From: Paramacrobiotus richtersi
Taxonomy: Eukaryota; Tardigrada; Eutardigrada; Parachela; Macrobiotidae
DNA: 64,000 bases
Direction: 5' to 3'
Assembly (NCBI GenBank): GCA_034698045.1
Contig: JAQGAU010000002.1
Location: forward strand, 31,829 to 95,828
The position numbers and the translations under genes are program-made. This document shows, piece by piece, positions 22,343 through 33,571 of the stretch; positions within the stretch are counted from its first letter, which is position 1, and each line of letters starts with the position of its first letter. The notes beneath the pieces are model-generated. The model worked only from the letters and a program-made list of their open reading frames with translations. It was not told the origin of the DNA and made no database searches.

Positions 22343-23392
22343 CTGTTAAATCGAGAAAGCAAGATCCAGTTCAACCGGGCAGGCTGGCTGCCCGTACCGC
22401 GGGTTGCGGCTACGTTCAAAACCGTTCACGATCTGTGATGTGACGCGCTGAATTAGATTATTAGTGAATTTAATTAATTATTTTTTATTCCCGAGATAAT
22501 CCCGAGATTTGTACTGTTGTCTTTTGCCATAGATTATTACTGTACATGTTGGCGCAGAATATCTGGGAAAATGACGTTTTTGTTGTGTACACCCATTTGG
22601 CACGGACTCCGTATTGCAACTGCTAATTCGAGTCCTGAAACCCCTGACACTGGTTGTGGAGACGAACGCCTCTGGAGCGCTCGTGGATTTTGACGTGGCT
22701 AATTGATGGCTAATTGAAGGAGCCCGAAGCCCCGAACTAATTCCGTTCCAGAATGCATATTTGGCAAACTAGGAAAACTACGCTGTCTATTTGGATAAAA
22801 TGGATGGCACTGAGACCATGATCGTAAAGAAACCTTGTCTAAGGACCTGCCGTGGCAATGGTACAATTAACAATGGAAAAGTGTTAGCTAGAGTCTAGAC
22901 CGTGCTACACCGATGATTTCACTTTGGTGGAGATCGGAGCTGGAATGGAGACGATTTTGGATTGTGTTCGGATGCCGTCCGCATAAGATACGGATGGCCT
23001 GATAACTCCGAAAGACCGATTTCGTCCGAAAAAGTCGTGCTGTTTTGGGATTCCGCCTCGACCTCTTACGATACACAGTCGCTTGCACCGTGTCGTAAGC
23101 TCTTTCCACAGAATCTGCGTTACCAACTGGGTGGACGTTTTACACAACAAAAGTTTCATTTTCCCAGATATTTTGCGCCAGCATGTGATAATATACGGCA
23201 AAATTACAACAGCCCAAACCTCGGGACTATCAGATTATTCTCGGAAATAAAAAATAAATAATTAAATTTACTAATAATCTAATTCAGCGCGTCACATCAC
23301 AGATCGTGAACGGTTTTGAACGTAGCCGCAACCCGCGGTACGGGCAGCCAGCCTGCCCGGGCGAACTGGATCTTGCTTTCTCGATTTAACAG
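22343..23392. mobile_element. MITE-like DNA transposon with long terminal inverted repeats
   Basis: A 1,050-bp insertion with ends CTGTTAAATCGAG...CTCGATTTAACAG between TA dinucleotides (22341-22342 and 23393-23394). The first about 165 bp (22343-22507) and last about 165 bp (23228-23392) are near-perfect inverted repeats. A further inverted block lies inside (ggcgcagaatatctgggaaa at about 22552, and its complement near 23165-23184). TA duplication suggests the Tc1/mariner superfamily, but the ends are not diagnostic. No transposase frame is recognisable. It lies in intron 1 of the LRR gene and is absent from the 39.9 kb paralogue. Confidence 0.85.
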
Positions 23393-23559
23393 TATAAGTC
23401 TCATAAAACAAGTGCACAGGCATATATTGAGAATCTACAAGGTAAAATGTCAAATGTCAAAGAAACAAGTCTTGTAAATCTTATAAAGGCAAAGTCTATG
23501 CAAATAACAAGAATACACAGTAGTAATCAGTTTTATCGTCCTGTAGCACCGAACAGTTT

Positions 23560-24360
23560 CCTTCAAACTATTTCTTCGGAAGTACTGTCAACCGAACAGT
23601 GCAAACTGCAGTTTACTGCACACTGCAAGTCATGGATGCACGCTCTGAACAAATTTATACCGGGTTCAAAGGGCTCGCCATCACATGCTGCCACCAGGTA
23701 ACAGCAGCCGAGCTGTCAGATATTGCGCGCAACCTGTCAAGGCCACCGATTCGCGCCCTTTACGTGCTGTTAACCGATGCCGATCACATCAACCCACGGT
23801 TGTCAGTCCAGTCCAAAACCAGACTGTTGTGATGTCCGTTAAAGATTGTATGGATCCGTTTCCTACTACTAGATTTCCAGTTTGCGGCTGGGAAATCTTC
23901 TGCAGCTTCGGCTGCGTGACTGCAAAGACTTGGTGATAAACAAACTCGACTTTCAATGGAACAAACAACTCAGGATGGTACTTTTCTGTAGTACCACCAT
24001 AAGCAGTCTAGAAGAAGGAACTTTTACCGACTTGCCGGATCTCAGCATCATTGGATTCGGGGCGTTTGGAATTTGAACAGGAAATCTGAATGAGGCTGAC
24101 AAGACGTACATTAAGCGACTTCATTGTGTTCTTGAGAGTTTACTTGGCTGCGACGTTGGCTGAAAGAAAAGCCTAGCTTGCTACGACACGTGAAGAAGGG
24201 CGAAGTGATGGAGATCGAAGAATCGTGGGCGAACATTGATTTCACCACCCGGGGAACGCTGTACTTGCCCATCAACTGCAGTCAGAATGTCATTACTAAT
24301 CCGGTGAACATGAACTACGACCAGGTTGAGTTTTCTGTTCATGAACCGAGCTGTGATTAA
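23560..24360 (+). pseudogene. Leucine-rich-repeat protein body, frameshifted
   Basis: Pieces in changing frames read like one secreted LRR protein. 23599-23832 has IARNLSRPPIRALYVLLTDA; the next frame gives VVMSVKDCMDPFPTTRFPV. 23882-24076 has LLQLRLRDCKDLVINKLDF and LEEGTFTDLPDLSIIGFGAF, the repeat core L-x2-L-x-L plus F-x-D-L-x-x-L. 24133-24360 reads FTWLRRWLKEKPSLLRHVKK, then TLYLPINCSQNV, like an LRR C-terminal cap. The frame changes at least twice without plausible splice sites, so I call it a pseudogene. It belongs with the signal exon at 22057. Many arthropod and tardigrade secreted LRR proteins have this order. Confidence 0.6.
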
Positions 24361-24379
24361 GCGAGCACAGTGTACCGAA

Positions 24380-25215
24380 ATACTTGTCACTTTTGCATGT
24401 TATGCAGTAGGTCATAAGTAATGAAGATTAGTCTAAAGTGGAGGGCATTCAATGTTCATCAGTGCTTTTTATATGGAGGACTAATAACGTCGTGCAGCGT
24501 AGCTGCGTTTGTTACGATAGCGATTACGTATGGAATTCGTGCAGCAGAGCTAAATAAAAGGTCATGAAGTGGGACATATTGAACTGGCACATATTCATGA
24601 ACAGCCATTATTTGCCGAAATATCGGTAGTCAGTTCAGAAATCGTCAAATCCAGTGTAGTATCAACCCTGAGGTGGTCATCGATATCGACCCTGCAGAAC
24701 TGCTTGTGAAGGGAAAGTTTTGCTGATTAGGTTGCAGTAGCCGGTAGAGCAACACGCTGAACGAAAGTTTATAATATAATAATATTATTATTGGTACTGC
24801 ATTTGGGATTTTTCTCCATACGTTGGTGGAGCATTTGGATAGGGCTCCGCATGCCGTGCAACCGAAGCGGGGTAGTGATGCTCAGTCGGTGCATTTCGCG
24901 ACACTAGCTCTCAATGCTTTGCTACTGGACGCAAGCGCCAATACGACCCCATCAAATGCACGGCGTTCAGTGCGGAGTTCGGTAGACTGAATGACTGCCG
25001 ACAACACCGGGACACCAAGGAGTATCGTGCCAAAGCAGCAGAATTATGTTTGCATTCATTTTTGGTTTAAATTCTATGTAACGCTGCATGAGTTAAGTTT
25101 GATATGTGGCCTGCTTCCGTTCCAAATACCGTATGGGCTGAACTGGTATCAGCCCAGCCAGTTCAGTCGTTTTTGCGCCGTCGGCTTGTCCGGTGCCTTC
25201 GTCAGCACAGACCAA
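24380..25215. other. No gene recognised
   Basis: Short frames only. Some sequence around 24830-24990 is GC-richer but carries no domain. Confidence 0.4.
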
Positions 25216-25221
25216 GTAAAA

Positions 25222-25303
25222 GGTCACCAGTAGGCGCCATTTAAAAAGTGACCACCAATAGACGCTCATAAAAACTGGTCGCCAATAGATGCCATTAAAA
25301 TTG
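25222..25303. repeat. Three tandem 27-28-bp units
   Basis: Units at 25222-25249, 25250-25276 and 25277-25303 follow gg(t)c(a/g)ccaatagacgcc + attaaaaact with a few changes each. Confidence 0.8.
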
Positions 25304-25329
25304 TACGCAAATTACCATAATTATGTACT

Positions 25330-26270
25330 GTCCAGCACTCGTCGCGTACAAATTTTCAATTTTTCGCATAGCCTGCGCGGGCGTTGTGCCTGTGCAGCAT
25401 TTTTTACAAAATTCGGAACAACTGTTAACGTACGGTTAGTAAACAGTACGTGAACTGAGCGTAACAGTGGTAAGCTGGCTGTAAAGGTGACACTGTGCGG
25501 GCAAGCCTTTCCTCTTAGCTTAGGAGGAGAAGCTGTTCTGAAGTTGGATTCATTGCTACTTGTACGTTTATCAAGCTAATTAGCTGAGATAACATGTATT
25601 ATAAAACCGTGAAAAACCTTGCAAAAGCGGGATGCGAACGTTCATGTACGTACGTCAAATGCTTTAAAACACACCGGGCTTACATCAATACATGCTTAAT
25701 GCCTTCGAAGCGCGCTTGTTGGTTACGTAGCAACGTTGAAAAGTAACTTAGAGTTGAGCGTGCGCGAAAGAGCACTACTGATTACGTTCAATACGGTATA
25801 ACATTTTAAATAGTTGACACGACACCAGTAACCCGCTTTCACAATGCACAGTTCTACTTTCCTACCAGCTCCTTGTGGGCTTGAGCGTTTTCTTTAGCTG
25901 GCATAAGTTAAAGCAAATATCTATTCGAATTCTTTCTCACTGCGAAATGCGCATCCAGAGTGGAGCGAGGAACGGAAATTATCACAAACAAGGGCGACCC
26001 GAGCACGTAAGTGATTCCTTTTACTGGAGTCTTGAGCTGAACTTTTGGTATGTCGAGGTAACGATGCGAGTCCACTATACATAAAAACGTGAATAACTGA
26101 CGCTTGTGGTCGGTTAGACGTGGCCTCGATTACAGTTCTCTCGCTGTAATTGGTACTACGTAACATAAATAATACATGAATGCGATATGGAAATGTGAGC
26201 AATGTTGTTCGATACTGTCCGCATATGATTTAAATGACAACGTTGCTTGAGCCGCGGAAAATGGCAACCG
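25330..26270. repeat. Dispersed paralogous block, copy c
   Basis: Segment A at about 25365-25450 (catagcctgcgcgggcgttg...cggttagtaaac), segment B at about 25715-25740 (GTTGGTTACGTAGCAACG), and segment C at 26182-26260 (tgtgagcaatgttgttcgat...gagccgcggaaaatggc) match copy b in order. No conserved long frame. Confidence 0.55.
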
Positions 26271-26347
26271 GCGAATGCTTAGCAAACTACCGTGATTCAA
26301 AACAAACTTCTACAGCCAAATGTATCTTGACCATGAAACTGTAAAGG

Positions 26348-26722
26348 TTACTTTTGTTCAAGAACTTTCTCTTCCTCGTATGGCCCTTCAGAGTATTCAT
26401 AGTCGAGTGGATCGTCAACTCGGAGCTGTTCTATAGGCGGCAGTTCCGGTGGTTCCGATGGTTCTGTCTCTTTGGCCGGCTCTTTCTTAGGTGGTGGCGA
26501 TTCTGCGTGCATCTCTTGGGCCGGAGTGGTGACTTGACGCCCGCGGTGCCACTCCTGAGAATGGCTGCGGCTGCGCCGACGTAGATTCTCCGGACAATAA
26601 GTTCGGATATGTCCGGGCGATCCGCACCGAAAACAACGACGCGGAGGGCGTCGGCGTCGACTGTGCGTGCCACTTTTGGCATATCTCACTATAATGTTAC
26701 GTGCATTTAGGATTAGTGACAT
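26348..26722 (-). pseudogene. Gag C-terminal fragment with one CCHC knuckle
   Basis: A 124-codon frame reads NARNIIVRYAKSGTHSRRRR, then CFRCGSPGHIRTYC (C-x2-C-x4-H-x4-C) and an acidic, Pro-rich tail ending DYEYSEGPYEEEKVLEQ. The same order occurs, with a stop, at 48285-48545. No LTRs or capsid region were found around it. The integrase fragment to its right is on the same strand but in the wrong order for one element, so these are separate insertions. Confidence 0.65.
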
Positions 26723-27044
26723 GCTTATTTAATGTTTAAATTTTGTGGAAAATTTTAGCTGTCCCAGCGCAAGCACTGTTTTACTGTCTATGGCCTTGCC
26801 TATTAAAGAGAAGTTTTGCTTATGTATATTTATATACATACACTTGTATAATTACACAGATAATAATATTCAGCTTCTCTCGAACTCGCAATCGACACAC
26901 TGAAAATTTTATTCCTTTGGTCGCTATGGAATTTTTCTGAATATATTGCTACACGCCCAACAAGTTATGAAATACCACCAATAATGTAACTTTAACGCGC
27001 TTTTCATTTATTACGTGATATAATCGTTCAAATAAAAATTGGGT

Positions 27045-27845
27045 TTATTTTTAACCCGCTCTGAACGTCTTAACCCCGTGTCTTCGGGCGTTTTGTCGGA
27101 AATCTGGGCACTGGACCACTGGTAGTTGGTTCCATTGCTTTTGGATTTTTCGGTCGTTGGGCGCTCTGGTTTCGGTTTCTCGGGCGCTGGTATCGGTACT
27201 GGTTGCGGTCCATTGGTCTTAGTGGATGCCTGCAGTGGGTTCTTTCGTTACAGATGTAATGGACTCCGGTCTTACCTGTTCAGACTCTTTCTTATCTAAT
27301 TAGTTACACGTTCACTTGACGCTCCTTTTGTGCCACAGGAGCCGCTTGTAAGCGTCGCTCCATCACCATCGGTGCCGCTGGTAAGCGTCGCACCACACTA
27401 TGCGCAGCAGCCGCCTGCGACGGCTGAAGCGTCTCTTCCTCCGTGAACCATTTCCGAGGTCTGATTTGGTTTACATGTCGTCTCAAAGTTTGACCTTCTA
27501 CATCTACTTCCACTTAGATATTTTGCCCTATTGTCAGAATTCCTTTTCTGTCGTTCTCTCGCATCCACGTGTGCTATTTCGGTCGGCGTTATCAAATCCA
27601 CATCAGTTCTGATTTTCCGATCCAAAAATAGTTCACTCGGTGATGCGTTCGTGGTACTGTGTGAAGTTGATCTGTAATTAATCAAAAACTTCCGGATAAC
27701 TGCTTCAAATGATGTACCGTCTTCAATACCCATTTTAACCGCTGTTTCAATGGTGTCTACAAATCTCTCCGCTTGACCAATAGCCTGCGGATGTCCTGGT
27801 GCAGTACAGATATGGTTCACGCCCGGCTGTTTACGTTACAATTAA
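27045..27845 (-). pseudogene. Ty3/Gypsy integrase, 5'-truncated and frameshifted
   Basis: The minus strand reads VNHICTAPGHPQAIGQAERF, then FLINYRSTSHSTTNASPSEL + FLDRKIRT, the last third of a Gypsy integrase core (N.HQ.S.P.HP.snGqaER and sPaelllgr). A second frame continues LRRHVNQIRPRKW, the SH3-like end. A third carries TPEDTGLRRSERVKNKP, the common pol terminus. A stop precedes KQPGVNHI. At least two frame changes are needed. It keeps the acidic residue region only in part, so it cannot be active. Confidence 0.8.
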
Positions 27846-27859
27846 GTAAAGCGAAACTC

Positions 27860-28200
27860 GGTTAAGTTTAATTAACTGTTCAATGTGATCCTCTTACTGC
27901 CGCTTTTTCCTGTAGCGAGGTAAAATTGTGTATTTTGTTAACATTTTGCGTTGGGCAGCCGAACGCAGTAGAATACTGTATTTATAAAACAGATAAACGA
28001 ACCTATAAACTTATATTATTTGCCTGTATTACTGTGCGACCGTTGATTTCCGGCTGGCCGTTGACAGGAATGTTTATCTAGACTTTGGCAGTTGCGTTGC
28101 CCTGAGTGTCACATATGTGATAATCGACGAGAAACAATAATGCTTTAATACGCCCGTCTCGTCCGCAGCACATTGACAACTGATCTTTCTTGGTTCTTGC
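27860..28200. other. No gene recognised
   Basis: AT-rich sequence between the integrase remnant and the OB-fold candidate. No LTR or splice structure identified. Confidence 0.4.
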
Positions 28201-28214
28201 ACACAGAGCATTTG

Positions 28215-28834
28215 TTAATTCGAATCGTTCGTTGCTACGACAATAATATAATTATTATGTACTGACAGTACTGTATAAATACCACACTGAGGGTGTGGAT
28301 TAGCTTCGCGACGCCAATCATTAATCTGGCCCTGGCGACAATAGCGGGGAATATGGCTCGGGCGTCTGCACTTGCGACGTTGTGTCATTAGTTCTTGAAT
28401 TTGGGTTCCGGACTTGAGATACAGTAAAACTAAGCAACTGGCTTCTTGTCGATGGGATAAATTCAGCTCTGGCACGTCGTAGTTGGTCATCGAATAATAC
28501 TACAGAGATTTAATGCACCGGTTTCCGCGGACAAAAAAATGGAAGACAGTATTCTATGGAAGACATACAAACAGTATTGTGAAGCGTCTGAATATGGACT
28601 GAATAATTGTATTCGTCACCGACCTTTCCAATGATTAATTAGCTTCTGCGCTTTCGGAATGTCCGCATTGAAAGTCATTAGGACAACAGATCCTGTGTCG
28701 TCTGCAATTATGGAATGCGTTGCTTGACCGTTCGTGGATGGATTAGCTTCGGGTTGCGTGGCAGCCAGGAAATTCAGTGTTATCCATTCAGAAAATCCTG
28801 CTAAAAACGTGAGTTTTTTGACTGAAATGTTCAT
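28215..28834 (-). CDS. OB-fold candidate, SOSS-B/hSSB-like, two pieces
   Basis: The first piece (28834-28616, from ATG) reads ISVKKLTFLAGFSEWITLNF, then HSIIADDTGSVVLMTF and LINHWKG. A loop after L..LN followed by a.DDTGS[IV].l strand is characteristic of small RPA-like and SOSS-B OB folds that bind single-stranded DNA. The second piece (28490-28215, or from about 28550 after a tccatag acceptor) reads MTNYDVPELNLS, in the place where SOSS-B proteins have a short x-VP-x-[FL]-S segment, followed by a basic Cys-containing tail. The join (WKG|GTCGGT to CATAG) would remove a roughly 70-bp intron. The similarity is local and the second exon is weaker. A decayed copy is possible. Confidence 0.38.
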
Positions 28835-28849
28835 TACTATTCATGATTT

Positions 28850-29450
28850 CTGATTTGCTTCCCTTCATATGCGAGTACTGACCAGGTTGGGGGTTTTGGC
28901 TGCTTTCAACACCCTAAGGCCCAAAGCCAACTAGTGGCAATAATCTGTGCAACACAACTCAAGTATCAAAGCAGATCAATGCAGTGAGACCATCAACCCA
29001 CTACCATTCGCTCTGAAACGAAAGCAAGTTCTAGCAAAAATTTTCCAAACCGTAACAAGTAATAAAACAGTTCATCATTATTTCACTACACTTTGCACGA
29101 TGAATGTACAGGAACTTTCTAGATGCGGCTTTTACGGATCAAAGGCAAAAAAAGATAAGCGTAAACATAATTAATGATCTTCGTTTTATCTCTTTCCCTC
29201 ACGCATCATGGTCTTGTCATGGGCTCAGTCGGCGGGGTTGCCGGTCTGAATAGGGGTCTTGTTTTGCCTCAATATTTCATTTCCACCATGTCCAGAGATG
29301 ATTTATTTACACACTCGCACGTCGCAGTAACAAACGTCCCACTGTACCAGACCGACCGACCGCGCTCGCTTGATTTTAAAGGCGAACGAAGAAAGAGCTT
29401 CACTAACAATATGTAATAGGAGAATAATATGAAGTTATGAACATACCGCA
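28850..29450. other. No gene recognised
   Basis: Short frames without motifs on both strands. Confidence 0.4.
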
Positions 29451-29464
29451 GCACCAATAGTCTC

Positions 29465-29932
29465 TCACACAAACTTTGATGCGTTCAAGATCCGCCGGGC
29501 ATTCTGAACGGAGATTTCCTTTGGCGGCAGAATTCTGTTCATCTCGGGGTTTTCGATTGTGACACAGATGGAGTGTTTCGCAACATTCAAGTCAAAAGCA
29601 ACTTTCTGTATCAGCTCACTCCGTGATACTCGCTTGAGATTTTCATCCTCCTGTTTAAAGGTTTTAAGCAGCACAGAAGCCGCTTCTCTGAATGTATATT
29701 TTCTGCATTTCGTATGATTGTCCATCAAAAACAAGCAACCATCGGTAACGAGCCGCATCAGCTCGTCGACGCTGGAAGGCAATCGTGCTAAAACAGCTTC
29801 GATGGCATCGTCACCTGGTTCTTTATCACAACCACGAAAAAGCAGAAATCTTCCCATCATTCCATCGTCGTTTCGCTGCTGTGTATCGGTCACTTTTTTC
29901 ATTGGGCCGGGCTGAATGCTACCGAGTAAGGA
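29465..29932 (-). CDS. DUF3987-like exon
   Basis: After a ttccttag acceptor (exon from 29932) the minus strand reads SLLGSIQPGPMKKVTDTQQR, then NDDGMMGRFLLFRG. The order G-x-IQP, a short helix and DDG-x2-x-RFLL is the pattern I associate with DUF3987 (PF13148), a P-loop-type domain of unknown role often found with replication or transposon proteins. The rest is helical (SSVDELMRLV; REAASVLLKTFKQEDENLK; SRSELIQKVAFDL; ISVQNARRIL) and ends at a stop at 29465. The frame is intact over 156 codons. Upstream exons are not resolved. Family assignment is from memory of motifs. Confidence 0.5.
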   Translation of the reverse strand, partial: SLLGSIQPGPMKKVTDTQQRNDDGMMGRFLLFRGCDKEPGDDAIEAVLARLPSSVDELMRLVTDGCLFLMDNHTKCRKYTFREAASVLLKTFKQEDENLKRVSRSELIQKVAFDLNVAKHSICVTIENPEMNRILPPKEISVQNARRILNASKFV

Positions 29933-29989
29933 CTAAGGAAAGGTATTGGAATTCGCTTGGAATGAAAACGAATACGAGTATGAAAATAA

Positions 29990-30150
29990 AAGACCTCATA
30001 TTCATGTAGTGGACGAGGTATTTCTTTTGGCAGTAATCCATGGTCTAAACAAAACGCCCTAGCTTTTTCATTAGAATTCCCAATTAATTCAAAAAATTCA
30101 AATACTGTTAGCTTCATTCCTTCGTAAGTTAATTCAAGTAAATACACCAC
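29990..30150 (-). pseudogene. Possible ISXO2/Merlin-type transposase N-terminus
   Basis: MKLTVFEFFELIGNSNEKAR then AFCLDHGLLPKEIPRP resembles the helical N-terminal segment (..A..FL...GLL....CP.C) of Merlin-like transposases. The following Cys-x2-Cys is missing. The frame runs on without similarity to 29899. It may be a fragment or a chance match. Confidence 0.25.
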
Positions 30151-30239
30151 AAGAACTCACATCTTCCTTTTTCTGTTCTAAGTTCGTACAGTATGTCTTG
30201 ATTACTTTTAATTTTCTTATTCTCCCATGGTAAACTATT

Positions 30240-30390
30240 TGTTAAAGCAGTTTGGCAGTCGTGTTGTAGTTTGGTAGTCTTGCAGTCTCATATTTGAAGG
30301 TCTGCAGTCTGGCAGTGTGCAGTTCGATACTTGGGAAGCATGCAGTCGGATACTTGGATAGTCTACGTTCTGGAAATCTGCAGTCCATGT
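30240..30390. repeat. Degenerate gcagtctgg/gatacttgg repeat
   Basis: Loose tandem copies of gcagtctggcagt and ggatacttggga. No coding role. Confidence 0.6.
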
Positions 30391-30699
30391 ATCTTTCACA
30401 AGCTTGGACTTATATTTATTTTTATAGAAAAGATTTATATTGGCCCACTTATGCAATCTTACCGAAATCTGTATTAACGGCTAAGGCTTATACATACAAG
30501 CCCTCGGCCTACCGCCTTGTTGGGCAGGACGGTACTGGCATTTGTACTTCTGTACAATGTGGGAAGGCTCTTCTTTTCCCAGAAAATCAAATGCAAAAAC
30601 CGGACACAACTTTCGACACTGATTCCAAGAGAAAATTTTTAACAAATCCCTGATTGGAGTACGTACAAAAACTAAAACGTACAAAAATTATGAATCTTA

Positions 30700-31100
30700 T
30701 GTATTTTTCTTTATACTACTAGTTTCAATAAGTGTTATATTATTATGCAATTTGGCAGTTTCAATTATGATTATAAGGTGCTTGTTGGATTTTTTGAAAC
30801 AGTGTTGAAAAATTAACCGATGTAAGGTATTGGTGGGAATAATGAAAATATTGTATGTATTTATTTAAAATAATGAGTCATGTTCTTAAAGATGTCGCAT
30901 TAGAACCACCTGCTAAATGAAGACCGTCATAAAAAGCTTGTGGTGAGAAGAACGAGATCATTTGCGAAAGCACAGAATGTTTACATATATTCGTTGACGG
31001 TTTGAATAACACTGTTGAGGTCCTGATGGCGGTTAAGATTTTGATGCTGTGTGAAGCGATGTTCATAGCTGTTAAAGATTCCAATCAGACAGATGACCTT
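30700..31100. other. No gene recognised
   Basis: AT-rich; only short frames. Confidence 0.4.
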
Positions 31101-31119
31101 TGTTTGGACAGGAATTATT

Positions 31120-31245
31120 CGGAAAAGATCAAGAAGGTCCTGATGACTGCAAATCGTTCCGTTTAGGTTTCGGGCAATGGGTGGAATAATGGCTGGGATC
31201 AAAGCAGTTGAAATAGTACGGACACAATATCGGATTGGTTGACTG
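31120..31245 (-). pseudogene. Decayed CCHC gag fragment (relative of 49426-49716)
   Basis: The minus strand reads YYFNCFDPSHYSTHCPKPKR, very close to YCFSCFEPSHYSTHCSKPRR at 49.6 kb. The first zinc-binding Cys has become Tyr, so the knuckle is broken. Both are followed by RN..LQSSG / RNGPQSSG. Confidence 0.7.
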
Positions 31246-31259
31246 TATTTGTATGCAAA

Positions 31260-33040
31260 TTCAGATCGATTTTTCACTCAAATCGCTGCAGCATGTTGGG
31301 AATATTCGGGTCTATTAAGTTCTCACCAGAGATTCTATTTGCGCGGACTAGCGTCTGTTTTGCAGGGAACCGCTCTTTCCTCGCATGCAAAAAGGAGAGT
31401 AGAAAACTATAACTAAACTACGCTTTGCCGAAAATTAATATTGCAGCCTGATTAATTCCCTGCGAAGCAAAAGATGTGCCACTGTTCGGCAACGCAGATC
31501 GTGAAAACTGGTATCTGCGTCTGCAGCGCAATGAATTAACCGTAGGCGCGATCAACCGTGCATGCGCTGTTGCACAAATGCACGAAAAATTGGCAGCATG
31601 CAAAATAGTCTTGCATAGGAAAAGCATTGAAAACATGCAAACTTTGTGTTCTTCTAATTATGCACAAACAAATGTCAGAGTCACAGCATGGATACCATAA
31701 AATCCGCTATAATTTATTCTTTAAGTAATGCGAAAAACGAAAAGCGTTTCAGGAAACCAGGAACGAAACATTGGACGTAAACTGGGAAGGATATTTTGTA
31801 GACGGTGACGAGCCAAGGTGTTATTCAAAGGGGCGGAAGTAACTTCGTCGAATTCAGCGCAGTTCTGTAGATTTTCTGCGCCCACTAGCTCAACTGTTTA
31901 CGGTTTATAGCATGAACGCGAGCCCAAACAAAGTTTCGAATATTGCAGTCGACGCGCGGACGACAGTTTCGCCCCTCGAGTAAACACTTCGACTCGCCAC
32001 AGAACGCAAATCGGTTTTCGTATTTCATTGTTCATATCTCGTTTATAGCTTTGTCCCAGTCAAGAAGCAATATTCCGTACGATAAAGAAAATGACAACGA
32101 GTTTTTTAAGATACGGCTGACGATTAGAGTTTCGGTATATGCATTTCTAGAAGAAAACGAAACTGGCAGTATTTAGCATGCTTTTCTATGCAAAAGTCGT
32201 TCAGCATGCTGCCAAAATTTGGGTGTTGCATGTGCAACTGGCCTAGCAAGGCGGCTGCGCGTGCAGTCGCATACTGCTAATTCTCACCGGAAAAGAATTT
32301 CCACATCAAGTTTGTCGACAGTACTGATCCTATCTGGTGGCTTGATGCAGACTGTGACAATGTCGGAAAGGACAAAGAATTAGGCTCTCGTTGTGAGAGC
32401 AATATTAAATACAAAGGCTCAACCGCCTCCAGGAACCTATAGATTCTCTATCTGATCCATAACTGCAAATTCACTTTTAGCTGATTAGATGGTGACCGAC
32501 AAACGACCTTTTTCGCGCTGCACGCTGAATTCCCCTGTTGAGCCTGTCACTATCAAAACTTTTCCCGAAAACTTTTGTCAGTAAATATGGCCGAACGATA
32601 TCAGCAAGGCTGACGGCTTCCCAGTCAGTATAGTCTTTGGCAGCGTATCGTTCCATAAAGGTCACAAAAACTGTATTCTGAGCTTCCGTCATCAAGGCTA
32701 GGCATTTATACTGTCCATACCGATTAGGGTATGTGTCCTGTGCAAAACAAATTCAGCAAATTCAGCAAATTTATCTAGCAAAAAACTTGAAATCAATTTA
32801 AAAGTTATAACTAAGAATTCTCTGTATTCTGATGGTTGCAAAACACAATCCGTGGCTGACTGGTTTGTTAGCTTGCGAGACCTTTGAGATTTTTTCATTT
32901 CAGCTATTTTTGCTATTAATATCCTTGTTCATGTTGTTCATGTTTTTGATAGACCTCCCATGCTGTTTACGATCTAGTAAATACTGATTGTGGTTTATAA
33001 CTTCGTTGACACAATCAATTTTAACTTCGGTTTTATTAAT
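31260..33040. other. No gene recognised
   Basis: Short frames at 31476-31700 (+) and 32477-32695 (-, includes VRPYLLTKVFGKSFDSDRLN) look protein-like in composition but have no domain I know. No splice model connects them. Confidence 0.3.
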
Positions 33041-33229
33041 GCGCTCTGCCTCGTCAACTAATTTTCCATGTCTAATTTTCCAACTTCCATTTCCGGATAC
33101 TGACGCTGCAGGCAGAAAGTAGGGTGGTGCTTCGGGCTTGGGAAATAAAGCAACCACGGTGGTTTGGTACTCTCAACGGTCGTATTGGTACATTGGAGGG
33201 CTGCCGCCAATGGAAATGAACGAAACAGA

Positions 33230-33345
33230 CTTGACGTGACTGGCGTGCCCTCAGAATACTAAGCAGGATCAGTGATATCAGGATATGTCGTTTTCTGACG
33301 AAAGCGCCGGTCATATTCCAGCCAGATCAAAAGCGCCCGAGATAA
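33230..33345 (-). pseudogene. Gag-like fragment with W-LEYDRRFR motif
   Basis: Minus frame LLIWLEYDRRFRQKTTYPDI, then TDPA and a stop. The duplicate at 46.5 kb reads FLWLECDRRFREKMTYPDIT and stays open. The W-x2-YD-x2-FR word resembles the gag-like ORF1 of DIRS/Ngaro-type elements. Similar protein in two diverged copies suggests past coding. Confidence 0.4.
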
Positions 33346-33454
33346 AGATAGTTCCGGATCATTTGAAGTATGAATTTCACGACTAGATCGTTACCAGACA
33401 AAACACATTCTCTGAGACGAGCAAAACATACCGTGAAACGATTCTGATACATGC

Positions 33455-33571
33455 ATGGAGTACGCCATGGAGTACGCTTTTCTCTCCATCGTTAAGCCCG
33501 ATACGCTAATTAACGGCGGCATCTCAACCGGATTCACTGGCTCGCTTCGCTCTTGGCCGTCAGTTGGCTGA
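33455..33571 (+). pseudogene. Truncated paralogue of the 46690-46932 frame
   Basis: Reads MEYAMEYAFLSIVKPDTLIN, GGISTGFTGSLRSWPSVG and stops, where the 46.7 kb copy continues for another 40 residues. Confidence 0.5.

Noticed and set aside
26348-27845. One LTR element containing both the gag and integrase fragments
   Set aside because: Both are on the minus strand but gag lies downstream of integrase, the wrong order, and no LTR pair encloses them.
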